Shown here one piece after another: positions 27,304 to 35,182 of a DNA stretch of 64,000 nucleotides; positions within the stretch are counted from its first letter, which is position 1; every line of letters starts with the position of its first letter. A program made the position numbers and the translations under genes. Location of the stretch: contig CAMJPM010000005.1 in NCBI GenBank assembly GCA_946407725.1, positions 1 through 64,000 of the forward strand, written 5' to 3'. Source of the stretch: an uncultured Lachnospiraceae bacterium (GTDB taxonomy: Bacteria; Bacillota; Clostridia; Lachnospirales; Lachnospiraceae). Under the pieces are notes generated by a model. That model had not been told where the DNA came from and did no database searches. It was given only the letters and a program-made list of their open reading frames with translations.

Positions 27304-27618
27304 GTGGCATCTACAGGAAATGAGTGTTTTATAAAAATCGATGATATGATAAATGATGAGAGAACGCAGTATTTTAAGGATCTGTTTCCGGGGGATCTGG
27401 AGCTGGACGGGAAATGCCGCCTTATCGGGGCCGTGGATTCCGGGGGGTTCCCCGAGGGCGCTCTTGTCTTCCGGATCAATGACTGGATCATAACCATCCT
27501 GTATATCGGAGTATATCCTTCCCTTAAGCGCAGGGGAATAGGTACCGCCCTTGTTGATACACTTATGAAATATCTGGTTCCCGTGGATTATCCGAAAATG
27601 GTGGAAGCCTATATATGA
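27304..27618 (+). CDS. GNAT-like acetyltransferase, N-terminal half (probably split by a frameshift)
   Basis: About 104 residues from GTG 27304; a stop at 27289 bounds the frame, and the start is uncertain because GGAAGGA lies too close to GTG. The segment YIGVYPSLKRRGIGTALVDTL is motif A of the GNAT fold (R/Q-x-x-G-x-G/A), which holds acetyl-CoA. The frame stops at 27618, overlapping the next start as ATGA. Reading across the join gives KMVEAYI followed by MEDEGENEADLFF and a typical second half, so the two frames together look like one GNAT-like protein of about 290 residues. Translational coupling of two real genes is the alternative. Confidence 0.6.
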   Translation: MASTGNECFIKIDDMINDERTQYFKDLFPGDLELDGKCRLIGAVDSGGFPEGALVFRINDWIITILYIGVYPSLKRRGIGTALVDTLMKYLVPVDYPKMVEAYI

Positions 27619-28175
27619 TGGAAGATGAGGGTGAAAATGAGGCGGATCTCTTTTTCAGGAGTCTGCCGGATTTTGAGGTAGTAAGCGGCGGAAAATTCTG
27701 CACAGTCACATCCCACACCGTATGGAATTCGAGCAGGCTTAAGCTTCTGGAAAATTTTGAATGCAGCATAAAGCCCTATACGGAGCTGGACAAAGCGGAA
27801 AGAAACGAGCTTATCCGGTACCTTCAGGACAATAATATGGAGCTTTATATTGAAGGGGATGATTCAAAGCTTATCCCCGAGCTTTCCCTGTGTCATGTGG
27901 ATAACGGGAAGTGCTCCACTCTGGTTATATTCAGGAATTCAGAGTTAAAAAGGAGTATTGAGCTCTCATTCCTGATGTCGAGACCGGGGGAGGCAGACAG
28001 CCTTTCCGGAGTATTAAAAGAGGTGATAAAGCGTATAAAGACACTGTATCCCCATCATAACCTTGTATTCAGCCTCGTGAACAGGGATTCGGAGATGGTG
28101 GCAAGGCGGCTTTTTACAAAGAATATGCAGGTGAACGAAATGTTCAGCGCGGTAAGTTTCGGAAAGTTGGAGTGA
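27615..28175 (+). CDS. GNAT-like protein, C-terminal half
   Basis: 186 residues, soluble. It begins directly after motif A of the preceding frame and contains FEVVSGGKFCTVTSHTVWNS, then a second GNAT-like unit without a clear acetyl-CoA loop (SLCHVDNGKCSTLVIFRN, PHHNLVFSLVNRDSEMVARRLF). The downstream gene has comparable length and layout. If the frameshift is real, this piece could still be made through the ATG 27615 overlap. Substrate unknown. Confidence 0.6.
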   Translation: MMEDEGENEADLFFRSLPDFEVVSGGKFCTVTSHTVWNSSRLKLLENFECSIKPYTELDKAERNELIRYLQDNNMELYIEGDDSKLIPELSLCHVDNGKCSTLVIFRNSELKRSIELSFLMSRPGEADSLSGVLKEVIKRIKTLYPHHNLVFSLVNRDSEMVARRLFTKNMQVNEMFSAVSFGKLE

Positions 28176-28188
28176 TCCTGGAGGCAGA

Positions 28189-29043
28189 ATGGGACAGATA
28201 TCGGAGATCAACGAAGACAACATAGAGGACATCAGGGACTATATTGGATATGATGTGGCTGAAAATATCGGACGTGAGTATTTTAGCGGCCTTATTTCCT
28301 ATGATGCTTTTGATGAGCCTGCGGCAGCCATAGTATGGAGCTTAAAAAACGCGGACAGCTTTGATGAATCGGAAACCGAGATTTATTATTTCTCCTCTGA
28401 AAGCACCGGTGATGGCGGAGAACTTTTGCAGGAGTATTCCGAAAGGATCCGGGAAGATAATATCGTAAGATCAAGCTTTGAACTTGAGGATACGGATCCT
28501 GAAGCCGAAAGCGTCTTAAACGAAGGCGGCTTTGATACGAAAAGGAAAGAAGGCAGGAATCTGTATGTCACGGTTGAGGATCTTTCATCCATGCCCTTTA
28601 CTGCTAAAAAGAAGACCCCGCCATACATAAGAGCACTGGAAAGCCTTACTGCAGTGCAGTTCAGGCAGGGCGTTACAAACTGCATGTTCTGCGGAAGAAC
28701 CGGAATAAACGAGGATCTGGCCATGCTTCCCATGGACTGGTATGATATGAGAGTGTCGTCCTGTATGATGACTGACGGAAAGGTGAACGGTTTCTTCCTT
28801 ATCCACAGGAAACCCTCCGGGGTTCTGATGCCGGTGCTGTTATACGCCTCCGGTATGGATGCCAGGAAGGATATGCTGAATATGCTTAGATATTCAATGA
28901 ATGCCGTAATAAACGACTATCCGCCTGATACAAGGATCATGGTATGCAGGCATGATGATAAGACCAGAGACCTGGCGTCTTATTTCTTCCCGGGCAGGAA
29001 AGGAGAGGAAGTGCTGCAGGGTGAAAGGGATGAGCAGGGATAA
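28189..29043 (+). CDS. Unknown protein resembling a degenerate two-domain GNAT protein
   Basis: 284 residues, soluble, starting at ATG 28189 behind CTGGAGG. It shares overall layout and some segments with the split GNAT-like protein just upstream (an N-terminal unit, then GGFDTKRKEGRNLYVTVEDL, then a C-terminal unit with MTDGKVNGFFLIHRKPSGVLMPVLLY), but lacks a recognisable acetyl-CoA binding loop. CMFCGRTG carries a CxxC. Probably a diverged paralogue. It ends 62 bases before a STAS gene, with a palindromic module between. Confidence 0.6.
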   Translation: MGQISEINEDNIEDIRDYIGYDVAENIGREYFSGLISYDAFDEPAAAIVWSLKNADSFDESETEIYYFSSESTGDGGELLQEYSERIREDNIVRSSFELEDTDPEAESVLNEGGFDTKRKEGRNLYVTVEDLSSMPFTAKKKTPPYIRALESLTAVQFRQGVTNCMFCGRTGINEDLAMLPMDWYDMRVSSCMMTDGKVNGFFLIHRKPSGVLMPVLLYASGMDARKDMLNMLRYSMNAVINDYPPDTRIMVCRHDDKTRDLASYFFPGRKGEEVLQGERDEQG

Positions 29044-29048
29044 AGAAG

Positions 29049-29082
29049 ATCTATTCAGAAACCGAAGGGTTCTGAATAGATA
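29049..29082. repeat. Single CTATTCAGAA...TTCTGAATAG palindrome
   Basis: Same module as the last element of mosaics A and B. It lies alone between the 284-residue gene and the STAS gene on the plus strand. The loop is ACCGAAGGG, as in copy B, while the stem has the A-type TATT/AATA pairing. Confidence 0.8.
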
Positions 29083-29104
29083 CAGAAAGTGAGGAACTTA
29101 GGAC

Positions 29105-29380
29105 GTGGAGAGAAAGGTATATAGGGCGCCCAAAAGGATAGACAGGAATTCTTCAGCCGGGGTGCAGGATGAATTGGATAAACTGTTAGATTCCGGAGTC
29201 AGCAGCCTCCTTATAGATTTAACGGATACTGAATATTTAAGCTCCGCCGGCATCAGGGTCTTAGTGGCGACTCAGAAGAGAATAGGCAGAAACGGGAGCT
29301 TTGCTCTTTCAAATGTCCGGGATGCGGTAAGGGAAACCCTGGAGCTTGTGGGACTTACGGAAGTGATGACGTTAGAGTGA
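29105..29380 (+). CDS. STAS-domain anti-sigma factor antagonist (second copy)
   Basis: 91 residues from GTG 29105 (TGAGGAA upstream). A single STAS domain with IDLTDTEYLSSAGIRVLVATQK, where SSAG is the phosphoserine site of RsbV/SpoIIAA proteins. It is followed 81 bases on by a short HlyD-like membrane protein. It could be a target of the PP2C at 95. No kinase partner of the RsbW type is in view. Confidence 0.88.
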   Translation: MERKVYRAPKRIDRNSSAGVQDELDKLLDSGVSSLLIDLTDTEYLSSAGIRVLVATQKRIGRNGSFALSNVRDAVRETLELVGLTEVMTLE

Positions 29381-29461
29381 CATCACGGGAAATAACCGTG
29401 GCATTACAGGCTTGCAGACACTATCAGCTATTGTCTGCGGGTTTGTGAACAGGAGAGTGAG

Positions 29462-29692
29462 ATGAGCGGGAAGGAATCTGTTTTCAGGGAGAAAAGCATG
29501 GAGAATATCAATTCTCCGGATAAACTTAACGATTATATCCGGGTGTCCACTCCCGGCGTGTGGCTTGTGCTGGCCGCTGTTACGGTACTTTTGATCGGAA
29601 TTCTGGTCTGGGGTATTTTCGGAACACTGAAAATGAATAAGGCGGATGGTACGTCACAGGATATACATCCGATCTCATTTGTGGTGAATTGA
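29462..29692 (+). CDS. Short HlyD-like membrane stub resembling the N-terminus of NHLM bacteriocin secretion proteins
   Basis: 76 residues, start behind AACAGGAGAG. FREKSMENINSPDKLNDYI and then VSTPGVWLVLAAVTVLLIGILVWGIFGTL match, in layout and wording, the start of NHLM-type HlyD membrane-fusion proteins (FR.KALE..SSPE.LD......P..W...AA......LVWG..G.I). The normal barrel and coiled-coil part (over 200 residues) is missing: after the helix there are only about 20 residues. Either a truncated paralogue or a small anchor protein. Its neighbours are a STAS gene and, 2.1 kb away, a GG-leader peptide gene. Confidence 0.7.
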   Translation: MSGKESVFREKSMENINSPDKLNDYIRVSTPGVWLVLAAVTVLLIGILVWGIFGTLKMNKADGTSQDIHPISFVVN

Positions 29693-29707
29693 GGCTTTAG
29701 ATAAGAA

Positions 29708-29733
29708 AAGCGCTGATTTAAGAATCAGCGCTT
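29708..29733 (-). terminator. Terminator overlapping the 3' end of the lipoprotein gene
   Basis: Stem AAGCGCTGATT, loop TAAG, AATCAGCGCTT. Read on the minus strand it is followed by TTTTCTTAT and overlaps the last codons and stop of the minus-strand lipoprotein gene. It also lies just after the plus-strand 76-residue gene. Confidence 0.8.
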
Positions 29734-30494
29734 CCTTTAGGCATGGTAAATGTGATTGCCGGCTTTTTCTCTCTTTCCTCTATAAGCTTGTCCAGAGCCT
29801 CCTGTCCGCCGGTGAAATCCTCGGTATTGTCAAAATCATTTGTCTCCCTTAAGAAACCGGAGAATTCATCCGATCCGAAGTTTACCCCGTCTTCCACATA
29901 ATCCTTCTGCATTAAGCCTCCACCGTCCCTGGTGAGGAAAAAGCTTTCATATCTGTGGTTATCCCCGCAATATATGATGCCGTCTTCGATACGCACGGGA
30001 TAGGCGGAACCGTTTCCGGTGACAACTCCCATAAATACAGGCTTTCCGTCTCTCATGCCATACAGTGATGCTTCCCCTGCTGTATTGTCTGCTTCAAAAA
30101 CCAGTTCGGCAACCGCAAGACAGTCTTCATTACTGCCGTATACCCTGACATAGGCATAACCCTGGCCGGGCTTCAGACAGGATATGATCTCGTCATAGTC
30201 CTTAAATTCCAGTTTGCCGGACTGTTCCTGCACAAAGTCCTCAGGGAAAGGATAATCGTCTTCCTCCCCGGTTTCCTGCGCATCGGTTTTCTCTGTTTCT
30301 TCCACATTCGCAGTTTCCCCGGCGGGTGCAGCTTCCTTGGCGGGTGCAGTTTCCTTGTCCAGAACTGCCTCCTCAGCCGGCTTTGCTTCGGCGGTATTCT
30401 GGCTGTCGGGTGCTGACCTTCCGGAATTGCAGGCTGTTATAAGGCCTGCGGCCATTATTGTTGTCAGAAGGATTGTCAATGCTTTCTTTTTCAT
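29718..30494 (-). CDS. Lipoprotein of unknown function
   Basis: 258 residues with a type II signal peptide: MKKKALTILLTTIMAAGLITAC, lipobox LITAC with Cys22. Then a low-complexity Ala/Glu/Lys/Pro spacer (about 25-85, repeated APAKEAAPAGE-like units) and a globular domain with LKPGQGYAYVRVYG and EDGIIYCGDNHRYESFFLTRDGG. No family recognised. Two cysteines occur (Cys22 excluded: SCLKP, DCLAV, IYCGD regions). It is the first annotated gene on the minus strand after the 7TM protein, 31 bases away, and probably shares its transcript. Confidence 0.8.
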   Translation of the reverse strand: MKKKALTILLTTIMAAGLITACNSGRSAPDSQNTAEAKPAEEAVLDKETAPAKEAAPAGETANVEETEKTDAQETGEEDDYPFPEDFVQEQSGKLEFKDYDEIISCLKPGQGYAYVRVYGSNEDCLAVAELVFEADNTAGEASLYGMRDGKPVFMGVVTGNGSAYPVRIEDGIIYCGDNHRYESFFLTRDGGGLMQKDYVEDGVNFGSDEFSGFLRETNDFDNTEDFTGGQEALDKLIEEREKKPAITFTMPKGSADS

Positions 30495-30525
30495 TTGATT
30501 TTAGCTCCTCATGTATTATTTAATA

Positions 30526-31614
30526 TTATGCATAAAGAACCCTTTCGGCAAAGCCGTGACAGGATTCGTCTTTTTCCCTGAACCAGTTTTCTGTCTTTAT
30601 TTCTGCATCGGAATCTGCGTTTTTCGCGGTTTCAATTATAAGATCCATAAAACATTTTACTGCTGATCTTTTATTCATGGAGGCGATAATGATAAATCTG
30701 CCGTCCTTCATTCGTATTGACAGGCTGCGTTCCGGTTTGTACTGCATCAGATTGTCCGCAAATTTCTTTGGGTCCCAGGATGTGGTAAAGGACATGGCAC
30801 AGCCTCCGGTAAGACCGGATTTTTCGGCATAGTTTTCAAAATACGAAAGGAAATCCTCATTATACATTTCAGTGTCGTAATCCATGTACCTGTAGCGGTT
30901 CCTCATGGAAAAATATGTGAGGAACAGGGATATGGCTGCACAGGGAACATCTATAACGAGATAGAACCCCGGGATATTCTGGACGATGAATGCTATTATC
31001 CAGGGTATGATAAAAACATCCAGACGCAGAAACAGGGGTTCCTTTCTCTCTGAATGATAAAAACGCACGATCCTGTATGCGGATAAAAGGTAGGCAATAA
31101 AGATAAACAGCACTACATAGTAGTAGATCCAGCTCCAGGTCATATACTGTTTGTCCGCAAGAACAGGAACAGAACCGGTCTCAAGAGTTCCCGCATGCAC
31201 ATTTAATAAAAGTGCATAGCCTACGGCAAGAAGAAGCACCATTACAAGAAGAGGCACCCAGACAAAACGATATCTTCTCCGTGCTCCTTCCGGACTGCGG
31301 TTAACGGCCAGATCAACAAAGATCAGCCATTGCATGCAGAGAAAAAGCATGACAAAGTCGGAGAGATACAGGGCCAGGTGCGCAAAAATGGAGTAATAGG
31401 GCAGCGGCTTGTATATACGCTGCCAGTATTGCAGGACATAAGTCAGCACATAAATAAGCAGCGTCCAGCAGAGCCTGCGGAACATCCTGTCCTCGGGATG
31501 CCTGCTTTCCTTCAGCGGCCTGCTCAAAAACAGAAGTGAGAGTATCCCGAGAGAGGATACCGCCGCCAGACAGAATTCGATTATGTATTTAGTATTTATA
31601 AAATCCTGTGTCAT
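30526..31614 (-). CDS. 7TM membrane protein with a degenerate GGDEF domain
   Basis: 362 residues. Seven to eight helices cover residues 10-245. The soluble tail begins YRYMDYDTEMYNEDFLSYFENYA, a recognisable decayed version of the GGDEF opening DxLTGLYNRRxFxxxx, and continues with a compact alpha/beta pattern (ERSLSIRMKDGRFIIIAS) but has no GGDEF motif. It therefore should not make c-di-GMP and may only bind or dimerise. It is between a lipoprotein and a GG-leader peptide gene on the same strand, with 37 bases to the peptide stop. Confidence 0.75.
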   Translation of the reverse strand: MTQDFINTKYIIEFCLAAVSSLGILSLLFLSRPLKESRHPEDRMFRRLCWTLLIYVLTYVLQYWQRIYKPLPYYSIFAHLALYLSDFVMLFLCMQWLIFVDLAVNRSPEGARRRYRFVWVPLLVMVLLLAVGYALLLNVHAGTLETGSVPVLADKQYMTWSWIYYYVVLFIFIAYLLSAYRIVRFYHSERKEPLFLRLDVFIIPWIIAFIVQNIPGFYLVIDVPCAAISLFLTYFSMRNRYRYMDYDTEMYNEDFLSYFENYAEKSGLTGGCAMSFTTSWDPKKFADNLMQYKPERSLSIRMKDGRFIIIASMNKRSAVKCFMDLIIETAKNADSDAEIKTENWFREKDESCHGFAERVLYA

Positions 31615-31651
31615 ACAACTCCTGATGATATGTACAGTTCCGGACAGATCC

Positions 31652-31828
31652 TTAATATGGAGGTTTTACGGGAGGAGCCACACTGGTATAAGCCTTATCG
31701 TTGAGTTTACTGTGTTTCTTACTCTTTTTGGGTTCATCTTCATTATTACCCGTATTGTTCTTTATTCCTCCGTTGATGTCATCCAGCATTTTATCACTCA
31801 GATCCAAAGATTTATTATTGTATTCCAT
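31652..31828 (-). CDS. Double-glycine leader peptide (putative secreted peptide precursor)
   Basis: 58 residues from ATG 31828, which has a perfect AGGAGG six bases upstream. The leader MEYNNKSLDLSDKMLDDING-G follows the L-x-L-x-D-x-x-L-D-x-[IV]-[NS]-G-G pattern of peptides cleaved after GG by C39-peptidase ABC exporters. The 37-residue remainder is very polar (NNTGNNEDEPKKSKKHSKLN) and ends in VAPPVKPPY. It has no cysteine, which argues against a lanthipeptide or sactipeptide. No exporter or maturase is adjacent. A second precursor with a related leader is at 62133. On the minus strand a TATAAT (31857-31862) lies about 29 bases upstream. Confidence 0.75.
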   Translation of the reverse strand: MEYNNKSLDLSDKMLDDINGGIKNNTGNNEDEPKKSKKHSKLNDKAYTSVAPPVKPPY

Positions 31829-31891
31829 ACATTGCCTCCTGAATAATACTGTTTCCATTATATACTTTTTTACAGTTAAAAGTATTGTTTT

Positions 31892-31908
31892 TGTGACAGA
31901 GTGTCACA
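31892..31908. promoter_or_regulatory. Inverted repeat TGTGACA-GAG-TGTCACA, possible operator
   Basis: It lies between the GG-leader peptide gene (minus) and the bactofilin gene (plus), about 50 bases upstream of the inferred peptide transcription start. Eight T follow on the plus strand, so a terminator is also possible. Related half-sites (ACAGAACGACAC near 25837; TTCAGAATGACAC near 11338 on the minus strand) lie in two other intergenic stretches. Confidence 0.4.
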
Positions 31909-32060
31909 CTTTTTTTTGCCTCCGTTAATGCGTCGGGGATTTGCAGGATATATAATGAAATCCGAAACGAAACGGGACAGGCTGTTTCTTTGCTTTAAGG
32001 AACTGTTTTACAGGTCCTGAGTGTTGGTTGCTAATTATATATACGAGAGGAAAGCATAAA

Positions 32061-32525
32061 ATGTTAGACAAAAATATCTCAATTATCACAAAGGGAATGA
32101 AAATCTATGGGGATATCATCTCAAATCAGGGTCTTGAGATCATCGGAGAAGTGCAGGGGAATATAAAGATCGAGGGACCCCTGATCATTTCCGGGGTCGT
32201 TAAGGGGGACATGCAGTCAGGAAATGTAACCGGAAGCAACGCCAAAATAACCGGAAACATCAATAGTAACGGAAGGGTTAATATTGGCAGCGAAACAGTC
32301 ATCATCGGAGATATCAACGGTGAAGCAGCAGACATTTCGGGAGCAGTAAAGGGGAATATTGATGTAAAGGGAGAGGCGGTGCTGGAATCCTCTGCCATAG
32401 TGTACGGGAATATCCGGTCGAAATCTGTGGCCATAAGAAACGGTGCCGTGATCGAAGGACGCTGCACACAGTGCTATGCGGAGGTCAATCCCTCTGATTT
32501 TTTTAAGAATCTTGGTAACTGTTAA
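32061..32525 (+). CDS. Bactofilin-family polymer-forming protein
   Basis: 154 residues from ATG 32061 (AGAGGAAA upstream; an in-frame extension of eleven codons lacks a better site). Regular short beta-strand repeats with Ile/Val and Gly at fixed spacing (IYGDIISNQGLEIIGEVQGN, IEGPLIISGVVKGD, VNIGSETVIIGDINGEAADISGAVKGN) form the right-handed beta-helix typical of bactofilins, with short polar tails. Bactofilins polymerise on the membrane and place cell-wall or other enzymes. It has no gene partner in the same direction. TATAAT is at 31951-31956, and a palindromic mosaic begins at its stop codon. Confidence 0.92.
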   Translation: MLDKNISIITKGMKIYGDIISNQGLEIIGEVQGNIKIEGPLIISGVVKGDMQSGNVTGSNAKITGNINSNGRVNIGSETVIIGDINGEAADISGAVKGNIDVKGEAVLESSAIVYGNIRSKSVAIRNGAVIEGRCTQCYAEVNPSDFFKNLGNC

Positions 32526-32661
32526 GAACAGTCACTTGCGTTCGCCGCAAGTGACGTCTGAAAGCCTTGGCATTTTGGCATTCGGTTCTTGCGCCTTTAG
32601 GCGCAACTCTAATGACCGAATGCGCGTATCTGTTCAGAATCCGAAGGGTTCTGAACAGATA
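32510..32661. repeat. Palindrome mosaic copy B
   Basis: It begins over the bactofilin stop codon: AACTGTTAAGAACAGT, CACTTGCG...CGCAAGTG, CATTCGGT...ACCGAATG enclosing TTGCGCC-TTTA-GGCGCAA, and TATCTGTTCAGAA...TTCTGAACAGATA. A 37-base block (32589-32625) is identical to 2663-2699 in copy A. The middle modules of copy A are absent. The last stem differs from copy A by a paired change (TATT/AATA to TGTT/AACA) that keeps pairing. Nothing else is evident between 32662 and the end of feoB. Confidence 0.9.
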
Positions 32662-32716
32662 TGAATCTTGTCTGAATATCTGGCTGGCGGGGGCTTTTGA
32701 TCCTGGCATTACCGGG

Positions 32717-35053
32717 TCAGGACATAAGGCTGAAAATGTTCCTGACTATATATGCGGCGAGCCAGGCAAGGGCACACTGCCACAGTATTACACAGACAGC
32801 CCATCTGCTGCCAAGCTCTCTTCGGATAGACGCGATGGCGGCCACGCAGGGGGTGTAGAGCAGGGAAAATACCAGCAGTGAGGCGGCTGAAGAGTGGGAG
32901 AGAACAGATGAAATGCTGTCTGTAAACAGGATCTCCATAGTGGAGACAACGCTCTCCTTTGCCATAAAGCCCGAAATAAGCGAGGTGCAGATACGCCAGT
33001 CACCGAGACCCAGGGGGCGCATAACAGGAACCAGAAAGCCTGAGATACAGGAGAGTATGCTGTCCTTTGAATTTGATACCGGATTAAGACTTAAGTCAAA
33101 GCTCTGGAGAAGCCATACTACTATTGTGGCGAGCAGGATCACTGAAAAGGCCCTGTGGAGGAAATCCTTTGCCTTTTCCCATAAAAGGCGGAAAACATTA
33201 CCGGCTCCCGGCATCCGGTAATTTGGAAGCTCCATTACAAAGGGAACTGCTTCACCCTTAAACATCGTACCACGGTAGATAAAGGCCACAAGTATGCCGA
33301 TGATGATGCCAAGGACATAGAGAAGGGTCATGATGAAGCCGCCGTACTGCGGAAAGAATGCCTCCACGAAAAACGCGTAGATAGGAAGCTTTGCGGAACA
33401 GCTCATGAAGGGGGTAAGCAGTATGGTCATTCTCCGGTCTCTTTCACTGGGCAGGGTTCTGGTGGCCATCACCGCAGGAACGGTACAGCCGAAGCCTATA
33501 AGCAGTGGAACGATACTCCGGCCGGAGAGTCCGATTTTTCTTAAAAGCTTATCCATTACAAAGGCTACTCTTGCTATATAGCCGCTGTCCTCTAGTATTG
33601 AGAGGAAGAAGAAAAGGGTTACTATTATGGGCAGGAAGCTTAGTACAGACCCCACTCCCTCAAGGATGCCTTTGGTTATAAGGCGGTGAAGGATGGGGTT
33701 TACGTTTGCGGCATATAGAGCATTGTCGAGAAAGGCTTTCAGCATATCTATCCCGCTTTCAAGCAGGGATTGTAAAAATGCCCCGATCACGTTAAAGGTC
33801 AGATAAAATACCAGCCCCATTATCCATATGAAGAAGGGTATGGCCGTGTATTTTCCCGTAAGGATACGGTCTATCTTTTCGCTTCTTACACGTTCCCTGC
33901 TTTCGCAGGGCTTTTTTATCGAGAGATCACAGACCTTTTTTATATAGGAAAAACGCATATCTGCCATGGCTGCGCTCCGGTCAAGCCCCCGCTCCTTTTC
34001 CATCTGCAGGACTATGTGTTCCATGGTCTCTATCTCGTTTGTATCAAGACAGAGCCTGGATATTATCATTTTATCCCCTTCAATTACCTTGCATGAGGCA
34101 AATCTTAATGGCAGGGCGCTTTCGGCGGCGTGGTCTTCGATAAGATGGGTTATGGCATGTATGCTGCGGTGCACCGCTCCGCCGTACTGGTTTTCATCAC
34201 AGAAGTCCTGACGGAGGGGTTTTTCCTGATAGTGGGCAATGTGCAGCGCATGACTCACAAGCTCCTCGATACCTGCATTTTTAGCGGCTGAAATGGGGAC
34301 AACGGGAACCCCCAGCAGCTCCTCCATGCGGTTTACGTCAAGAGAGCCGCCGTTTGCGCTGAATTCGTCCATCATATTCAGAGCCACCACCAGGGGGATG
34401 TCCATCTCTAAAAGCTGCATCGTGAGATAGAGATTGCGTTCGATATTGGTGACATCGACTATGTTTATTATGGCCTTTGGCTTTTCATCCAGAACAAAAT
34501 TCCTGGATACCAGCTCCTCACTGCTGTAGGGGGACATGGAATAGATCCCGGGAAGGTCGGTTATAAGGGTATTGGGATGGCCCTTTATCTGCCCGTCCTT
34601 CCGGTCCACAGTGACCCCGGGGAAATTCCCTACATGTTGATTTGAACCCGTCAGCAGATTGAATAACGTGGTTTTCCCACTGTTCTGGTTGCCCACAAGG
34701 GCGAATGTCAGGGGCTCTCCCTCCGGCAGGGGATTTCCGCTTCCTTTGGGGTGGAATTTTCCGCTTTCCCCAAGACCAGGGTGTTCAGCTTTTACCTTCT
34801 TCTTTTTCTCTTCCCTTGCTGCAGGCTTTTCAATTTCGGAGACTTCGATCTTTTCTGCCTCGGAAAGCCTGAGGGTCAGCTGATATCCGTGTATTTTAAG
34901 CTCCATGGGGTCTCCCATGGGCGCATATTTAATGACAGAAAGCTCTGCTCCGGGAATCACTCCCATATCCAGAAAATGCTGTCTTAAGGCACCGTCCCCG
35001 CCCACACTTTCAATTACCGCACTTTTACCGATCGCAAGTTCTTTTAATGTCAT
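32717..35053 (-). CDS. feoB: FeoA-FeoB fusion ferrous iron transporter
   Basis: 778 residues. Residues 1-75 are a FeoA (SH3-like) domain (MTLKELAIGKSAVIESVGGD, HFLDMGVIPGAELSVI). After a Lys/Glu linker the FeoB G-domain has G1 GNQNSGKTTLFNLLTG, G3 DLPGIYS, G4 NMMDE and G5 SAAKN. The membrane part carries two Gate motifs, including LRKIGLSGRSIVPLLIGFGCTVPAVMATR and TPFMSCSAKLPIYAFF with the conserved cysteine. The domain set is complete; length fits FeoB (about 700) plus FeoA. It imports Fe2+ under anoxic conditions. It appears to be a single-gene unit. No Fur box was identified with confidence. Confidence 0.96.
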   Translation of the reverse strand: MTLKELAIGKSAVIESVGGDGALRQHFLDMGVIPGAELSVIKYAPMGDPMELKIHGYQLTLRLSEAEKIEVSEIEKPAAREEKKKKVKAEHPGLGESGKFHPKGSGNPLPEGEPLTFALVGNQNSGKTTLFNLLTGSNQHVGNFPGVTVDRKDGQIKGHPNTLITDLPGIYSMSPYSSEELVSRNFVLDEKPKAIINIVDVTNIERNLYLTMQLLEMDIPLVVALNMMDEFSANGGSLDVNRMEELLGVPVVPISAAKNAGIEELVSHALHIAHYQEKPLRQDFCDENQYGGAVHRSIHAITHLIEDHAAESALPLRFASCKVIEGDKMIISRLCLDTNEIETMEHIVLQMEKERGLDRSAAMADMRFSYIKKVCDLSIKKPCESRERVRSEKIDRILTGKYTAIPFFIWIMGLVFYLTFNVIGAFLQSLLESGIDMLKAFLDNALYAANVNPILHRLITKGILEGVGSVLSFLPIIVTLFFFLSILEDSGYIARVAFVMDKLLRKIGLSGRSIVPLLIGFGCTVPAVMATRTLPSERDRRMTILLTPFMSCSAKLPIYAFFVEAFFPQYGGFIMTLLYVLGIIIGILVAFIYRGTMFKGEAVPFVMELPNYRMPGAGNVFRLLWEKAKDFLHRAFSVILLATIVVWLLQSFDLSLNPVSNSKDSILSCISGFLVPVMRPLGLGDWRICTSLISGFMAKESVVSTMEILFTDSISSVLSHSSAASLLVFSLLYTPCVAAIASIRRELGSRWAVCVILWQCALAWLAAYIVRNIFSLMS

Positions 35054-35182
35054 ATCGTTAAAGATCCTTTTTACGCTGTTACCTTAATTTTAACCATTCT
35101 TCTGAAACCGTCAACTTTTTCGTTGTTTTCCCGGGATATTTTTCAAGGAGCTTTCCGAAGCCCTCCGGCTGTAGGATAAATA

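Noticed and set aside
29462..29692. Complete HlyD membrane-fusion protein
   Set aside because: Only the N-terminal segment and helix are encoded; the frame closes at 29692 and no continuation is seen in other frames before the terminator.
32567..32881. 104-residue plus-strand reading frame
   Set aside because: Runs through mosaic copy B and then antisense to the end of feoB; no start signal.
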